Origin: Paraburkholderia largidicola
Lineage (GTDB): Bacteria; Pseudomonadota; Gammaproteobacteria; Burkholderiales; Burkholderiaceae
Length of the DNA: 64,000 bases
Direction of reading: 5' to 3'
Assembly (NCBI RefSeq): GCF_013426895.1
Contig: NZ_AP023174.1
Span: 3,534,001 to 3,598,000, forward strand
Shown here: positions 45,355 to 54,343 of the stretch, one piece after another
Layout of the letters: every line of letters starts with the position of its first letter
Position numbering within the stretch: the first letter of the stretch is position 1
Program-made: the position numbers and the translations under genes
Notes under the pieces: generated by a model
Told to the model about the DNA's origin: nothing
Seen by the model: the letters and a program-made list of their open reading frames with translations, nothing else
Database searches by the model: none

Positions 45355-45894
45355 TTACTTCCCGAGCGTTTCCGTCAAGGCCATTTCCCGGCTGGTCATC
45401 AGCTTTTCGATGTCCATCAGGATCAGCATGCGGCCGTCGACCGTGCCGAGGCCCGTCAGATATTCCGCCGTCAGCGTCGCGCCGAATTCCGGCGCGGGCA
45501 TGATCTGGTCGATAGCGAGCGTCAGCACGTCCGAGACGCCGTCCACCACCATGCCGACCACGCGGCCCGCAACGTTCAGGATGATCACCACCGTCTGATG
45601 GTCGTACTCGACGCGACCGAGGTGGAACTTGATACGCATATCGACGATCGGCACGATGATGCCGCGCAGATTGATCACGCCCTTGATGAACTCCGGCGCG
45701 TTCGCGATCCGCGTCACGCTGTCGTAGCCGCGGATTTCCTGCACCTTCAGGATGTCGATGCCGTACTCTTCGGCGCCGAGCGTGAAGATCAGGAATTCCT
45801 GACCACTCGCGTCGGCTTGCGCGTCGCGGCGGCCGATCGAACCGGCTACGCCGTTCGAATTGATGGATTGGACTTCTGCCACGTTAGCCCCCAA
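45355..45894 (-). CDS. cheW: Chemotaxis coupling protein CheW
   Basis: CheW (179 aa) links receptors to CheA. The SH3-like CheW domain begins near [26 protein letters not shown] and includes [18 protein letters not shown] and [13 protein letters not shown]. An N-terminal extension of about 25 residues precedes it. It lies 33 nt after cheA and 85 nt before the MCP gene. Confidence 0.96.
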   Translation of the reverse strand: MGANVAEVQSINSNGVAGSIGRRDAQADASGQEFLIFTLGAEEYGIDILKVQEIRGYDSVTRIANAPEFIKGVINLRGIIVPIVDMRIKFHLGRVEYDHQTVVIILNVAGRVVGMVVDGVSDVLTLAIDQIMPAPEFGATLTAEYLTGLGTVDGRMLILMDIEKLMTSREMALTETLGK

Positions 45895-45927
45895 ACGGTT
45901 GGGATGAGTTGAGTTTCAGTTTCAATG

Positions 45928-48240
45928 TCAGGCGAGCGCCAGCGACGCACTATGCGACGCGCGCGTCTCGCGGTTCAGTGCCGCCACGTCCACGATCAGC
46001 GCGACGCTGCCGTCGCCGAGGATGGTCGCAGCGGAAATGCCGTGTACCTTGCGGTAGTTCGTTTCGAGGTTTTTCACCACCACCTGTTGCTGGCCGACCA
46101 GTTCGTCGATCAGCATCGCGAAGCGTCGTCCTTCCGTCTGCATGATGGTGACGATGCCCTGGGTCGGATCGGTGCGCGCGTCTTCGACCGAGAACACTTC
46201 GTGCAGCGCGACGAGCGGCAGATATTCGCCGCGCACACGCACGACGCGCTCGCCATTCGCGACGGTGTAGATATCGTCGGCGCGCGGCTGCAGCGACTCC
46301 ATCACGAAGTTCAGCGGCAGAATGAAAATCTCGCTGCCCACCTTGACCGACATGCCGTCGAGAATCGCCAGCGTGAGCGGCAACACGATGCGCGTGGTGC
46401 TGCCCTTGCCCGCATGCGACGTGATTTCGACGTGACCACCCATCGACTGGATGTTCCGCTTCACCACGTCCATGCCGACGCCGCGGCCCGAGACGTCCGT
46501 CACCTGCTCCGCCGTCGAAAAGCCCGGCAGGAAGATCAGGTTCCAGACTTCGTCGTCCGTCATCGTGTCGCTGACGGTGATGCCCTGCTTGGCGGCCTTC
46601 GCGAGAATCTTGTCGCGGCGCAGGCCCGCGCCGTCGTCGCTCACTTCGATCACGATGTTGCCGCCGTGATGCGCGGCCGACAGCACCAGTTGGCCCGTCG
46701 AATCCTTGCCCGCCGCCTTGCGCGCTTCGACCGTTTCGATGCCGTGGTCGAGACTGTTGCGCACGAGGTGGGTCAGCGGGTCGATGATCCGCTCGATCAG
46801 GCTCTTGTCGAGTTCGGTCGCCTGACCGAAGGTGACGAGTTCGACCTGCTTGCCGAGCTTCGCCGCCAGATCGCGCACCAGACGCGGGAAGCGGCTGAAG
46901 ACGTAATCCATCGGCATCATGCGGATCGACATGACGGCTTCCTGGAGATCGCGCGCGTTGCGCTCCAGTTGCGCCATGCCGTTGAAGAGACGGTCGTGCA
47001 GCGCCGGGTCGAACGTGCTGGTGGTTTCGGCCAGCATCGCCTGCGTGATCACCAGTTCGCCGACCAGGTTGATCAGCTGGTCGACCTTTTCGACGCCCAC
47101 GCGGATCGAGCTGCCTTCACCCGCATTCGCGGCGGCTGCCGGACGCGCCTTGCGATCGCCTTCGGCGGATGCAGGCGCGGCCTTCGGCGCGGCGGGCGCA
47201 GTCGCGGCTGCGGCGGCCGGTGTAACGATTGCGGCCTCGGCCGGAACAGGCGCCGCTTGTGCGGCGGGTTGCACTGCGGCTTGCGCCGCCGCGGGCTGCG
47301 CAGCCGGCTGTGCGGCGACAGGCGCCGGCGCAGCAGGCGCCTGCACGACAGCGGCCGGCGCCCCCGCGCCGCCGCTCGCCATGCCCCCCGCATTCGCCGG
47401 CTCGGTCGCGGCTTCGGATGCTCCAGGCGCACCCTGTTCCGCACCGTTTGCCGGCGCTGCGCCGCGGCCGATCACGATCTGACTTTCGTCGATCACGAAA
47501 CAGCACACGGCGACGATATCGTCGGACGACACATCGGATTCCAGCCACAGCGTGATATCGCTGCCCGTCTTCACCTGTCCGACGATACGGCCCAGGTTGC
47601 CCAACTCTTCGGTGAGCAGTTCCTGGTCCTTTTCCCCAACGCCCCGTAGCGTAATTTTCAGATGGGGTCCTGCAGCCGCATCGGATGAAGCAGCGCCGGT
47701 CTGTGCCGGTTCGTTATCTGCCCAAACGCCTGCGGCTTCTACTGCCTGTTCGGCCTGTTCGACCACGTGCTCCGGCGTATGCCCTTGCACGGCTGCGGCT
47801 TCCGGCGCAGCCGCGGCAGGCGCCGCTGCTGCTGCGGGCGCCGCGCCGCTGCTTTCCTTATGGAGCTGTTCGAGCTTCGCGCAGATCGCGGCGGCGATGG
47901 CCGCATCCGGCTCAGCGCTCGCGCGATAGTCGGCGAGCTGGCCCGAGAGCACGTCCTTGGTTTCGAGGAACGTGTCGATCATGTCCTTGCGCAGCACGAT
48001 CTCGTTGTTGCGCGCGCGGTCCAGCAGCGATTCGAGAATGTGCGTCGTCTCGGTCAGCGCCGTGAAGCCGAAGGTGGCCGCGCCGCCCTTGATCGAGTGT
48101 GCCGCGCGAAAGATGGCGGCCAGATCTTCGGGATCGGGATGGCCGACGTCCAGGTTCAGGAGCAGCTGCTCCATCTGCGCGAGCAGCTCGTCCGCTTCGT
48201 CGAAGAACGTCTGGTAGAACTGAGTGATGTCGAGAGTCAT
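45928..48240 (-). CDS. cheA: Chemotaxis histidine kinase CheA
   Basis: CheA (770 aa) has an Hpt domain with the phosphorylated His48 (RAAHSIKGGAATF). An Ala/Pro-rich linker and P2 region span about 130-380. The dimerisation domain follows, then the kinase domain with the N box HLVRNSLDHGIE and G boxes (DDGAGL, GRGVGMDVVK), and a C-terminal CheW-like domain. Length is larger than enteric CheA (654 aa), mostly because of the Ala/Pro linkers. It is preceded by a single-domain response regulator and motAB. Confidence 0.97.
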   Translation of the reverse strand: MTLDITQFYQTFFDEADELLAQMEQLLLNLDVGHPDPEDLAAIFRAAHSIKGGAATFGFTALTETTHILESLLDRARNNEIVLRKDMIDTFLETKDVLSGQLADYRASAEPDAAIAAAICAKLEQLHKESSGAAPAAAAAPAAAAPEAAAVQGHTPEHVVEQAEQAVEAAGVWADNEPAQTGAASSDAAAGPHLKITLRGVGEKDQELLTEELGNLGRIVGQVKTGSDITLWLESDVSSDDIVAVCCFVIDESQIVIGRGAAPANGAEQGAPGASEAATEPANAGGMASGGAGAPAAVVQAPAAPAPVAAQPAAQPAAAQAAVQPAAQAAPVPAEAAIVTPAAAAATAPAAPKAAPASAEGDRKARPAAAANAGEGSSIRVGVEKVDQLINLVGELVITQAMLAETTSTFDPALHDRLFNGMAQLERNARDLQEAVMSIRMMPMDYVFSRFPRLVRDLAAKLGKQVELVTFGQATELDKSLIERIIDPLTHLVRNSLDHGIETVEARKAAGKDSTGQLVLSAAHHGGNIVIEVSDDGAGLRRDKILAKAAKQGITVSDTMTDDEVWNLIFLPGFSTAEQVTDVSGRGVGMDVVKRNIQSMGGHVEITSHAGKGSTTRIVLPLTLAILDGMSVKVGSEIFILPLNFVMESLQPRADDIYTVANGERVVRVRGEYLPLVALHEVFSVEDARTDPTQGIVTIMQTEGRRFAMLIDELVGQQQVVVKNLETNYRKVHGISAATILGDGSVALIVDVAALNRETRASHSASLALA

Positions 48241-48313
48241 GCGTGTGTCACCGCGAGAGTCCTGGCTGCTATGCCACTTCCATGTATCGGTTGCTGCCTG
48301 CTGGCTGCCGCGC

Positions 48314-48676
48314 TCAGGCGAGCGCTGCGACCAGCTCGGTCAGCATGTCGGGGTCCAGCGGTTTTTCGATCCAACCTGTGGCGCCCGCATCGCGCGCCGC
48401 TGCCTTGAAGGGCTCGCCGGATTCGGTCGTGAGGACCAGGATCGGCGTGTCGCGGTATGCGGGGTTGCCGCGCAGCGCGGCGATCAGATCGAGGCCCGTC
48501 CGTCCGGGCATGTGCTGATCGGTCAGCACGAGATCGAACGGCATCGCCAGCGCGTTTTCGAGCCCTTCGTCGCCGTCGGCCGCGAGCGTCACCTGATAGC
48601 CGGCATCCGTCAGCGTCGCGGCAAGGATTTGCCGCATCGATGCCGAATCGTCGATTGCCAGAATGTGCCTGATCAT
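48314..48676 (-). CDS. Single-domain response regulator (second CheY-like protein)
   Basis: The protein has 120 aa and is receiver only. Asp9/Asp10, phosphoacceptor Asp53 (VLTDQHMPGRTG), the TTES segment and Lys105 (IEKPLDP) are all intact. It differs clearly from the cheY at 39919. It sits between motB and cheA in the same direction, a common betaproteobacterial arrangement. It may be a phosphate sink for CheA or a second motor input; sequence alone does not decide. Confidence 0.93.
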   Translation of the reverse strand: MIRHILAIDDSASMRQILAATLTDAGYQVTLAADGDEGLENALAMPFDLVLTDQHMPGRTGLDLIAALRGNPAYRDTPILVLTTESGEPFKAAARDAGATGWIEKPLDPDMLTELVAALA

Positions 48677-48745
48677 TCAATCCTCACTGCGCTCACGATG
48701 GATCGAGGTCGCGCCGCCATCGGCGCGTCCGTTATCCGCTATCTG

Positions 48746-49864
48746 TCACTGCGTCGCCGTTGCAGGCGCCGCGCTCTTGTCCGCTGCTTCAGCCGGTTCC
48801 GCCGCGCGCTGTGCGACCGCGCTGGTTTGCTCCGCGTCCTTTTGCATCGCGTGCGGCGCTTTGGCGGGCGGCGACGCAGGTTGCGCGGCGGGTGGTGAAA
48901 CCGGCTGGGTAATCTTTTGCAGGAGCGGCTTGTTCGCGCCCGCCGCGTCGTTCGACAGCGTGGTCGACGTCGAGTCGTCCTGCATCAGCGCGTCTTCCGA
49001 ACGCTTGTTCAACACGATGATGCTGATGCGCCGGTTTTCCGGGTCGAGCGGATCGGCCTTGTTCAGGTTCTGCGTCGACGCGAGGCCGAGCACGCGCAGC
49101 ACCTTCGCTTCGTCCATGCCGCCCGCGATCAGCTCGCGGCGCGATGCGTTCGCGCGGTCCGCCGACAATTCCCAGTTGCTGTAACCCTTCTCGCCGCCGG
49201 CGTACGGCACGGCGTCCGTGTGGCCCTGCACGACGATGCGGTTCGGCACGTCGTTCAGCGTATTGCCGATTGCCTGCAGGATGTCGTGCATGTACGGCTG
49301 GACGATGGCCTGCGCGGTCGCGAACATCGGACGCTTCTGCGTATCGACGATCTCGATGCGCAAGCCCTGCAGCGTCGAATCGATGCGGATCTGCTGCTTG
49401 AACTGGCGCAGCACCGGGTTCGCTTCGATCGCGGCCATCAGCTTGACCTGCAGGTCGTGCAGACGCACCTGCTCGCGGCGTTCGACGGCGCCCTGCAACT
49501 GCTGCAGCGCCTGGTCGTCGGCACGCGCGGCCGTGTGTTCGGCGCGATTGGTCGAACCGTCCGTCTGACGCGTGATGCCGTCCTTGTCGGTCGAGATGTC
49601 GCGCCCGCCACCGGGGATCTGGCTCGAATCGACGGCGCTGCGGTCGCCGCCCCACAGCGTGATCTTCAGCGGCTGGTTGAAGTAATCGGCAATGCCCTTC
49701 AACTGCACCGTCGATGCCGAGCTCAGCAGCCACATCAGCAGGAAGAACGCCATCATCGCCGTCATGAAGTCCGCATACGCGAGCTTCCACGCGCCGCCGT
49801 GATGGCCGCCCTTCTTCGGCGCTGCGCGCTTGACAACGATTGCGCGGTCTTTGTCCTTGCTCAT
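48746..49864 (-). CDS. motB: Flagellar stator protein MotB
   Basis: MotB (372 aa) is the peptidoglycan-anchored half of the H+ stator. The proton-carrying Asp32 lies in WKLAYADFMTAMMAFFLLMW, and residue number and context match enteric MotB. A plug/linker and the OmpA-like peptidoglycan-binding domain follow (RIVVQGHTDAVPY, NWELSADRANASRREL, NRRISIIVL). A Pro/Ala-rich C-terminal tail of about 75 residues extends past the domain. It lies 12 nt after motA. Confidence 0.96.
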   Translation of the reverse strand: MSKDKDRAIVVKRAAPKKGGHHGGAWKLAYADFMTAMMAFFLLMWLLSSASTVQLKGIADYFNQPLKITLWGGDRSAVDSSQIPGGGRDISTDKDGITRQTDGSTNRAEHTAARADDQALQQLQGAVERREQVRLHDLQVKLMAAIEANPVLRQFKQQIRIDSTLQGLRIEIVDTQKRPMFATAQAIVQPYMHDILQAIGNTLNDVPNRIVVQGHTDAVPYAGGEKGYSNWELSADRANASRRELIAGGMDEAKVLRVLGLASTQNLNKADPLDPENRRISIIVLNKRSEDALMQDDSTSTTLSNDAAGANKPLLQKITQPVSPPAAQPASPPAKAPHAMQKDAEQTSAVAQRAAEPAEAADKSAAPATATQ

Positions 49865-49876
49865 CGCCCGCGTTCC

Positions 49877-50737
49877 TTATTTCGCCTTCACGCGGCGCAC
49901 GTGCTCTTCCAGCTCGGCGAACGACGGGCGTTCAGTCGAGAAGAGCACCTTGCGGCCGAATTCGACAGCGATTGCGGGCGCATAGCCGTTCAGGCTCGCG
50001 AGGATCGTCACCTTGATGCACTGGAACATCTTGGTCGACTCGGTGACGCGCTGTTCCGCGACGCTCGCGAGCGGCCCGATCAGACCGTACGACAGCAGAA
50101 TGCCGAGGAACGTGCCGACCAGCGCCTGCGCGATCATTTCACCGAGCACGGCGGGCGGCTTGTCGGCCGAGGCCATCGTGTGCACCACGCCCATCACGGC
50201 CGCGACGATACCGAACGCCGGCATCGCGTCACCGACCTTCATCAGCGCGTGCGCGGGCGCCTCGCCTTCGGCGTGATGCGTTTCGATTTCCTCGTCCATC
50301 AGACTTTCGATCTCGAACGCATTCATGTTGCCGCCGACCATCAGGCGCAGATAGTCCGTCAGAAATTCAACGATGTGATGATCCGCAAGAATCTTCGGGT
50401 ATTGCGTGAAGATCGGGCTCTTCTGCGGATCGTCGATATCCGCTTCGAGCGTGAGCGTGCCCTCCTTGCGCGCCTTCGCCAGCAGGACGTAGAGGAGCGC
50501 CATCAGCTCCATGTAAACGTCCTTGTTGTACTTGGCGCCTTTGAACAGCGTCGGAATCACGCGCAACGTAGCCTTGATCGTCTTCATCCCGTTACCGAGG
50601 ATGAACGCACCGAGACCCGCGCCCGCGATCATCAGCACTTCGACGGGCTGCATAAGCGCGCCCAGGTGGCCGCCCTCCAGCGCATAGCCGCCGAAGACGG
50701 ACAACAGCGTAACGAGTGTTCCCACGAAAATCAGCAC
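49877..50737 (-). CDS. motA: Flagellar stator protein MotA
   Basis: MotA (286 aa) is the four-helix stator subunit. The N-terminus (MLIFVGTLVTLLSVFGGY) is TM1. The cytoplasmic loop contains the charged torque region. TM3/TM4 carry the conserved Pro segment near MPAFGIVAAVMGVVHTMAS and GILLSYGLIGPLAS. It is the first gene of the motor/chemotaxis run and is driven by a sigma-28 promoter about 45 bp upstream. Confidence 0.97.
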   Translation of the reverse strand: MLIFVGTLVTLLSVFGGYALEGGHLGALMQPVEVLMIAGAGLGAFILGNGMKTIKATLRVIPTLFKGAKYNKDVYMELMALLYVLLAKARKEGTLTLEADIDDPQKSPIFTQYPKILADHHIVEFLTDYLRLMVGGNMNAFEIESLMDEEIETHHAEGEAPAHALMKVGDAMPAFGIVAAVMGVVHTMASADKPPAVLGEMIAQALVGTFLGILLSYGLIGPLASVAEQRVTESTKMFQCIKVTILASLNGYAPAIAVEFGRKVLFSTERPSFAELEEHVRRVKAK

Positions 50738-50781
50738 TGCCGAGCCCTCTCGAAAAGCGACGGAGACCGTCGTTATTCAGG

Positions 50782-50808
50782 TTTACGGCAAGCAGTCGGA
50801 AAACTTTG
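50782..50808 (-). promoter_or_regulatory. Sigma-28 (FliA) promoter of motAB-che
   Basis: The minus strand reads CAAAGTTT-N11-GCCGTAAA, one mismatch in the -35, a good -10 and exact spacing. It is 45-71 bp upstream of the motA ATG and downstream of flhDC. Confidence 0.8.
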
Positions 50809-50896
50809 GCGGAATGCGTGCGGGACTGGGGCGGTGTTAACCAGAGTGCCGTCGCGCGCCCGAAGAATGCCGCGCGACGACTGCTCCCGGCGCCCG

Positions 50897-51508
50897 TCAG
50901 ACGGCCGTGACGGCGGCTTCAGGCAAGGCTTCCAGCGTTTCGTCGAGCGGCGCGCCGAGGGCCGCCCGAGCTTCCTCGCAGCGCGCGTCGGCGGCTTTCC
51001 GGGTCTTACCGGCGCGCGACGGCGGCGCGCACAGGCCGCAGACGAAGCCGTGCTGCGGGTCGTGCGCGTGTGCGACAAATTGCCCGCGGCAGCGCGTGCA
51101 CGTCGTCATCTGCAGCATGCCGGAATCGAAGAAGCGCACCAGCGTCCACGCACGCGTCAGGCTCAGCGCCGGTTCGTCGTGGTGCATGCGCGCGTGTTCG
51201 AGGTAGAGCCGGTAGGACTTGACGATCGACTGGATCGTCGCGCAGCCGCCCAGCCCCGACATGAAACGGTAGATGTTGTAGAACAGCGACGAGTGAATGT
51301 TCGGCTGCCAGGTCATGAACCAGTCGGTCGAAAACGGCAGCATGCCCTTGGGCGGCGACACACCCTTCACTTCCTTGTACAGCTTGATGAGCCGGTCGCG
51401 CGACAGCGTCGTCTCCGCCTCGAGCAGCTGCAAGCGTGCGCCGAGTTCGATCAGTTCAATCGCCAGGGTGATTTCCCTGACTTCGAGCACCACGCTTTTC
51501 TGTGCCAT
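50897..51508 (-). CDS. flhC: Flagellar master regulator subunit FlhC
   Basis: FlhC (203 aa) is the zinc-binding, DNA-contacting partner in FlhD4C2, the activator of class II genes. The four zinc-ligand cysteines are at 137, 140, 157 and 160 (CTRC and CGLC), at the same positions as in E. coli FlhC. The helical core (LAIELIELGARLQLLEAETTLSRDRL) is intact. A C-terminal extension of Arg/Ala-rich sequence follows the zinc site. It lies 133 nt after flhD. Confidence 0.96.
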   Translation of the reverse strand: MAQKSVVLEVREITLAIELIELGARLQLLEAETTLSRDRLIKLYKEVKGVSPPKGMLPFSTDWFMTWQPNIHSSLFYNIYRFMSGLGGCATIQSIVKSYRLYLEHARMHHDEPALSLTRAWTLVRFFDSGMLQMTTCTRCRGQFVAHAHDPQHGFVCGLCAPPSRAGKTRKAADARCEEARAALGAPLDETLEALPEAAVTAV

Positions 51509-51641
51509 CCGCCTCGCTTCCCGCGTCCGTTGTCGTTTTCCGTCGGCGCGAACAGCCGGGAAAAACGATAAAAGCGCCGTCGCCGGCGCGCGTAAGGTGC
51601 GTCTGTCCCGGCGCCTGCGCGCCGGCCTTCGTCGGCCAGTC

Positions 51642-51962
51642 TCAGCCGATCTGCTCGACGGGCTGGCCCGCCATCAGGATGGCGGAGTGCGCCTGGGCGA
51701 CGGCGGACGATTTGCCCTTGTCGGCCAGCGACGAGAGGATCTGGTGATCGTCGAAGCGGAAGCGGCACAACACCTGATTCGATGCGGCCAGCTTGACAGT
51801 CTGTGCGAGCGACAGATTGGCGAGCACGTCGGCGAGCTGCTCCGAGATGCCCATGCGGAACATGCCCATCGGCTTGTCTTCACGCAGCAGACGCTGCGCG
51901 AGTAGCAGATAGGACAAGTTCACTTCCCTAATTTCATTGAGCATGTCACTTTGAGTGCTCAT
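51642..51962 (-). CDS. flhD: Flagellar master regulator subunit FlhD
   Basis: FlhD (106 aa) forms the helical ring of FlhD4C2. The conserved start (MLNEIREVNLSYLLLAQRLLREDK) and ISEQLADVLANLSLAQTVKLAASNQVLCRFRFDD are clear. The annotated ATG at 51962 begins MSTQSDM, and a second Met at residue 7 is possible. The GGGGGA ribosome-binding site lies in a small hairpin. The long A/T-richer upstream region is the natural place for regulation of the whole cascade. Confidence 0.96.
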   Translation of the reverse strand: MSTQSDMLNEIREVNLSYLLLAQRLLREDKPMGMFRMGISEQLADVLANLSLAQTVKLAASNQVLCRFRFDDHQILSSLADKGKSSAVAQAHSAILMAGQPVEQIG

Positions 51963-51979
51963 TGAATCCCCCGATTCAA
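51962..51979 (-). promoter_or_regulatory. Hairpin enclosing the flhD ribosome-binding site
   Basis: On the minus strand TTGAATC-GGGG-GATTCAA ends at the A of the flhD ATG. The GGGG loop plus GA is the only Shine-Dalgarno-like sequence. Folding would hide the initiation region, and a GGA in a hairpin is also the RNA feature bound by CsrA/RsmA proteins. Confidence 0.6.
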
Positions 51980-52636
51980 ATCTGGCTGGTCAGGCCTGGT
52001 AAAACGTTTGCTCGCTCGCGTTAAAAAAAACCACGAACGGCACGCTTATGGTCAGCGTGCATTTTCCCGAAAGGGGCAGTCGACGAAAATCGGACATTCA
52101 CCCCAACTGATTGACGGAAAAATCCAGGATTTCTGTAGGAGTTTTTCCTACAAATTTTCGCGACGGGGGATTTTGGAGGATATCGGCATACAAAACGCGC
52201 CGACTACTTACACGCGAGATCACGCGTGAAAGGTTTGGGAAGCGGATTATGCGCCCATATTTGAGCGGAAACAAAGCGAATTTCGCACGGATATGTTCGG
52301 CAGCGCACCATTTGATCCGACGAAATGGCTCTGCAACATGCTGCGTCAGTCGACCCAAAGTGCGGTGGATATTGCCTCGATGCCCGATGCCGCGAGCTTT
52401 CCGGCAACATCCGCACAGTTGTTACGCATCATGTTTCGCGCTGTAACAACGTTAAGCGTTTGAAAAATAACTCGAATTGCCGCCCGCGATCCCGATAATG
52501 ACACCTAGGGATAACCCCATTTGGGCATCCTGCCACGGGCGGCGGCACACCGCGCCCAACCGTCCGAAAGGCTTCCGCTTTTTTGCCACACGCAAAGCAG
52601 CGCCGCGCGAAGCCCGTTTGCACAAGGAGATCACGC
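51963..52636. promoter_or_regulatory. Long regulatory gap between flhD and the glycosyltransferase gene
   Basis: These 674 bp between divergent genes have lower GC than their surroundings. They contain several dyads: GCACGC/GCGTGC at 52040-52060, followed on the minus strand by a nine-T run (a possible leader attenuator for flhD); TGTAGGA-GTTTT-TCCTACA at 52134-52152; and GTTGTTAC/GTAACAAC at 52418-52450 toward the glycosyltransferase. No believable ORF or RNA gene was seen. Which sites are operators is unknown. Confidence 0.5.
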
Positions 52637-53701
52637 ATGCGTATCGCACAAATCGCCCCGTTGTACGAAGCTGTCCCACCGAAACTCTATGGCGGCACAG
52701 AACGCGTCGTGTCGTATCTGACCGAAGCGCTAGTCGATCTGGGTCACGATGTGACGCTTTTCGCGAGCGGCGATTCCGTGACGTCCGCGAAACTCGAGGC
52801 GTCGTGGCCGCGCGCGCTGCGTCTGGATCCGACGATCCGCGACGCGCTCGCCCCCCACATGCTGCTGCTCGAGAAGGTGCGCAAAGTCGCGCACGAGTTC
52901 GACGTGCTGCACTTCCACCTCGACTACCTGCCGTTCCCGCTCTTTTCGACGCTGGACACGCCGTTCGTGACGACGCTGCACGGCCGTCTGGACCTGCCGG
53001 AACTGCAGCCGGTGTTCGAGACGTTCACCGACGCGCCCGTGATCTCGATTTCGGATTCGCAGCGTTTGCCGCTGCAGCAGGCCAACTGGCTCAACACGAT
53101 CTATCACGGCCTGCCGGAACAGCTGCTCACGCCGCAAACCAGCAAAAAGCCGGAATACCTCGCGTTCCTCGGTCGGATCTGTCCGGAAAAGCGCGTCGAT
53201 ACAGCCATCAAGATCGCTGCACAAAGCGGTCTGCCGCTGAAGATCGCCGCCAAGGTGGACAAGGTCGACCAGGAGTACTTCAAGACGGAGATCGAGCCGC
53301 TGCTGTCAATGGCGCATGTCGAGTTCATCGGCGAGATCAACGAGGCGCAGAAGCCGGAATTCCTGTCGGGTGCCAAGGCGCTGCTGTTCCCGATCGACTG
53401 GTCGGAGCCGTTCGGCCTTGTGATGATCGAGTCGATGGCTTGCGGCACGCCCGTGATCGCGTTCAACCGCGGCTCGGTGCCGGAAGTGATCGATCACGGC
53501 GTGACGGGCTTCATCTGTGAAGACGTGCAAGGTGCCGTGGCCGCGCTGCAGCGTATCGACGAGCTGTCGCGCACGGAAATCCGCGCACAGTTCGAGCGCC
53601 GTTTCAGTTCGAAGATCATGGCGCAGAACTATGTCGACAGCTATTCGGCGATGCTCGAAGCCACGCGCCGTCCGATGCTGCGCCGTGTGGCCGTGGGTTG
53701 A
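52637..53701 (+). CDS. Glycosyltransferase family 4 protein
   Basis: This 354-aa GT-B fold enzyme has an N-terminal acceptor domain (MRIAQIAPLYEAVPPKLYGGTERVVSYL). Its donor domain carries LGRICPEKRVDTAIKIA and the nucleotide-sugar site EPFGLVMIESMACGTPVIAFNRGSVPEVI, the E-x7-E pattern of GT4. The start at 52637 has AAGGAGA upstream. It is divergent from flhDC. Sugar and acceptor are unknown; flagellin or surface glycan are possible but only by proximity. A strong terminator follows. Confidence 0.88.
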   Translation: MRIAQIAPLYEAVPPKLYGGTERVVSYLTEALVDLGHDVTLFASGDSVTSAKLEASWPRALRLDPTIRDALAPHMLLLEKVRKVAHEFDVLHFHLDYLPFPLFSTLDTPFVTTLHGRLDLPELQPVFETFTDAPVISISDSQRLPLQQANWLNTIYHGLPEQLLTPQTSKKPEYLAFLGRICPEKRVDTAIKIAAQSGLPLKIAAKVDKVDQEYFKTEIEPLLSMAHVEFIGEINEAQKPEFLSGAKALLFPIDWSEPFGLVMIESMACGTPVIAFNRGSVPEVIDHGVTGFICEDVQGAVAALQRIDELSRTEIRAQFERRFSSKIMAQNYVDSYSAMLEATRRPMLRRVAVG

Positions 53702-53809
53702 TCACCCGGTTGAACAGGTCAACTCTGCCGATGCTGCGACATATTGCGTAATTTGTTCACTTGAACGTTTGCGCTGTCATTCAAAGATAGTTATTGCGCC
53801 GCTGACACG

Positions 53810-53842
53810 AAAAAGCCGCCTCCCCAGGCGGCTTTTTCTTTT
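53810..53842 (+). terminator. Terminator after the glycosyltransferase gene
   Basis: AAAAAGCCGCCT-CCCC-AGGCGGCTTTTT is a perfect 12-bp stem followed by CTTTT, about 110 bp after the stop codon. It is symmetrical enough to work in both directions. Confidence 0.9.
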
Positions 53843-54013
53843 CCGGCGTTCGGAAAGCGGATCGGCAATGGAAGCGCTTTCTTCAACCCGCTGCAATGCG
53901 CTTTTCCCGAATGAAGTATCCCCGCTTCAGACGGTTTACCGCGCATTAACAGAATGTGGAAGGCGGCGTATTTCGCCAGATCGCCTTCAGGCGGCTTTCG
54001 CCGTTTGCCGTAA

Positions 54014-54316
54014 TTACGCCTGGCCGATCAGAAAGCGCTCGCGGTTCTTTCCGGCAATCCACTTGGGCGGCTTTCCCCGGCCGCTCCACGTGTTGCCCGA
54101 CTTCGGATCCTGATACTTCGCAGGCAACGGCGCCTTTTTGGGCGGGCGTCCGCGACGAGCCGCCTCGGCAAAACCAAGGTCATGCGCGTTAAGGCCGTAT
54201 TCGGCGATTTTCTGGCGGATTTCGGCAATCACATTTCCAACTTCATTACGACGCGCTTCGTCCGCTTCCTGCTGCAAGCGGGCAATCTGCGCCTTGAGAT
54301 CTGCGTATTGTGACAT
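54014..54316 (-). CDS. H-NS family nucleoid-associated protein
   Basis: The 100-aa protein has an N-terminal coiled coil (residues 1-45, LKAQIARLQQEADEARRNEV). A flexible Arg/Pro/Lys linker (RRGRPPKKAPLPA) follows, then the C-terminal DNA-binding motif YQDPKSGNTWSGRGKPPKWI, characteristic of betaproteobacterial H-NS proteins. It silences A/T-rich DNA; flhDC lies 2 kb away and is a plausible but unproven target. A 10-bp perfect inverted repeat sits 28-55 bp upstream of its start. Confidence 0.93.
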   Translation of the reverse strand: MSQYADLKAQIARLQQEADEARRNEVGNVIAEIRQKIAEYGLNAHDLGFAEAARRGRPPKKAPLPAKYQDPKSGNTWSGRGKPPKWIAGKNRERFLIGQA

Positions 54317-54343
54317 TTGGGCTCCCCTCTTTTTCTAAAAGTG

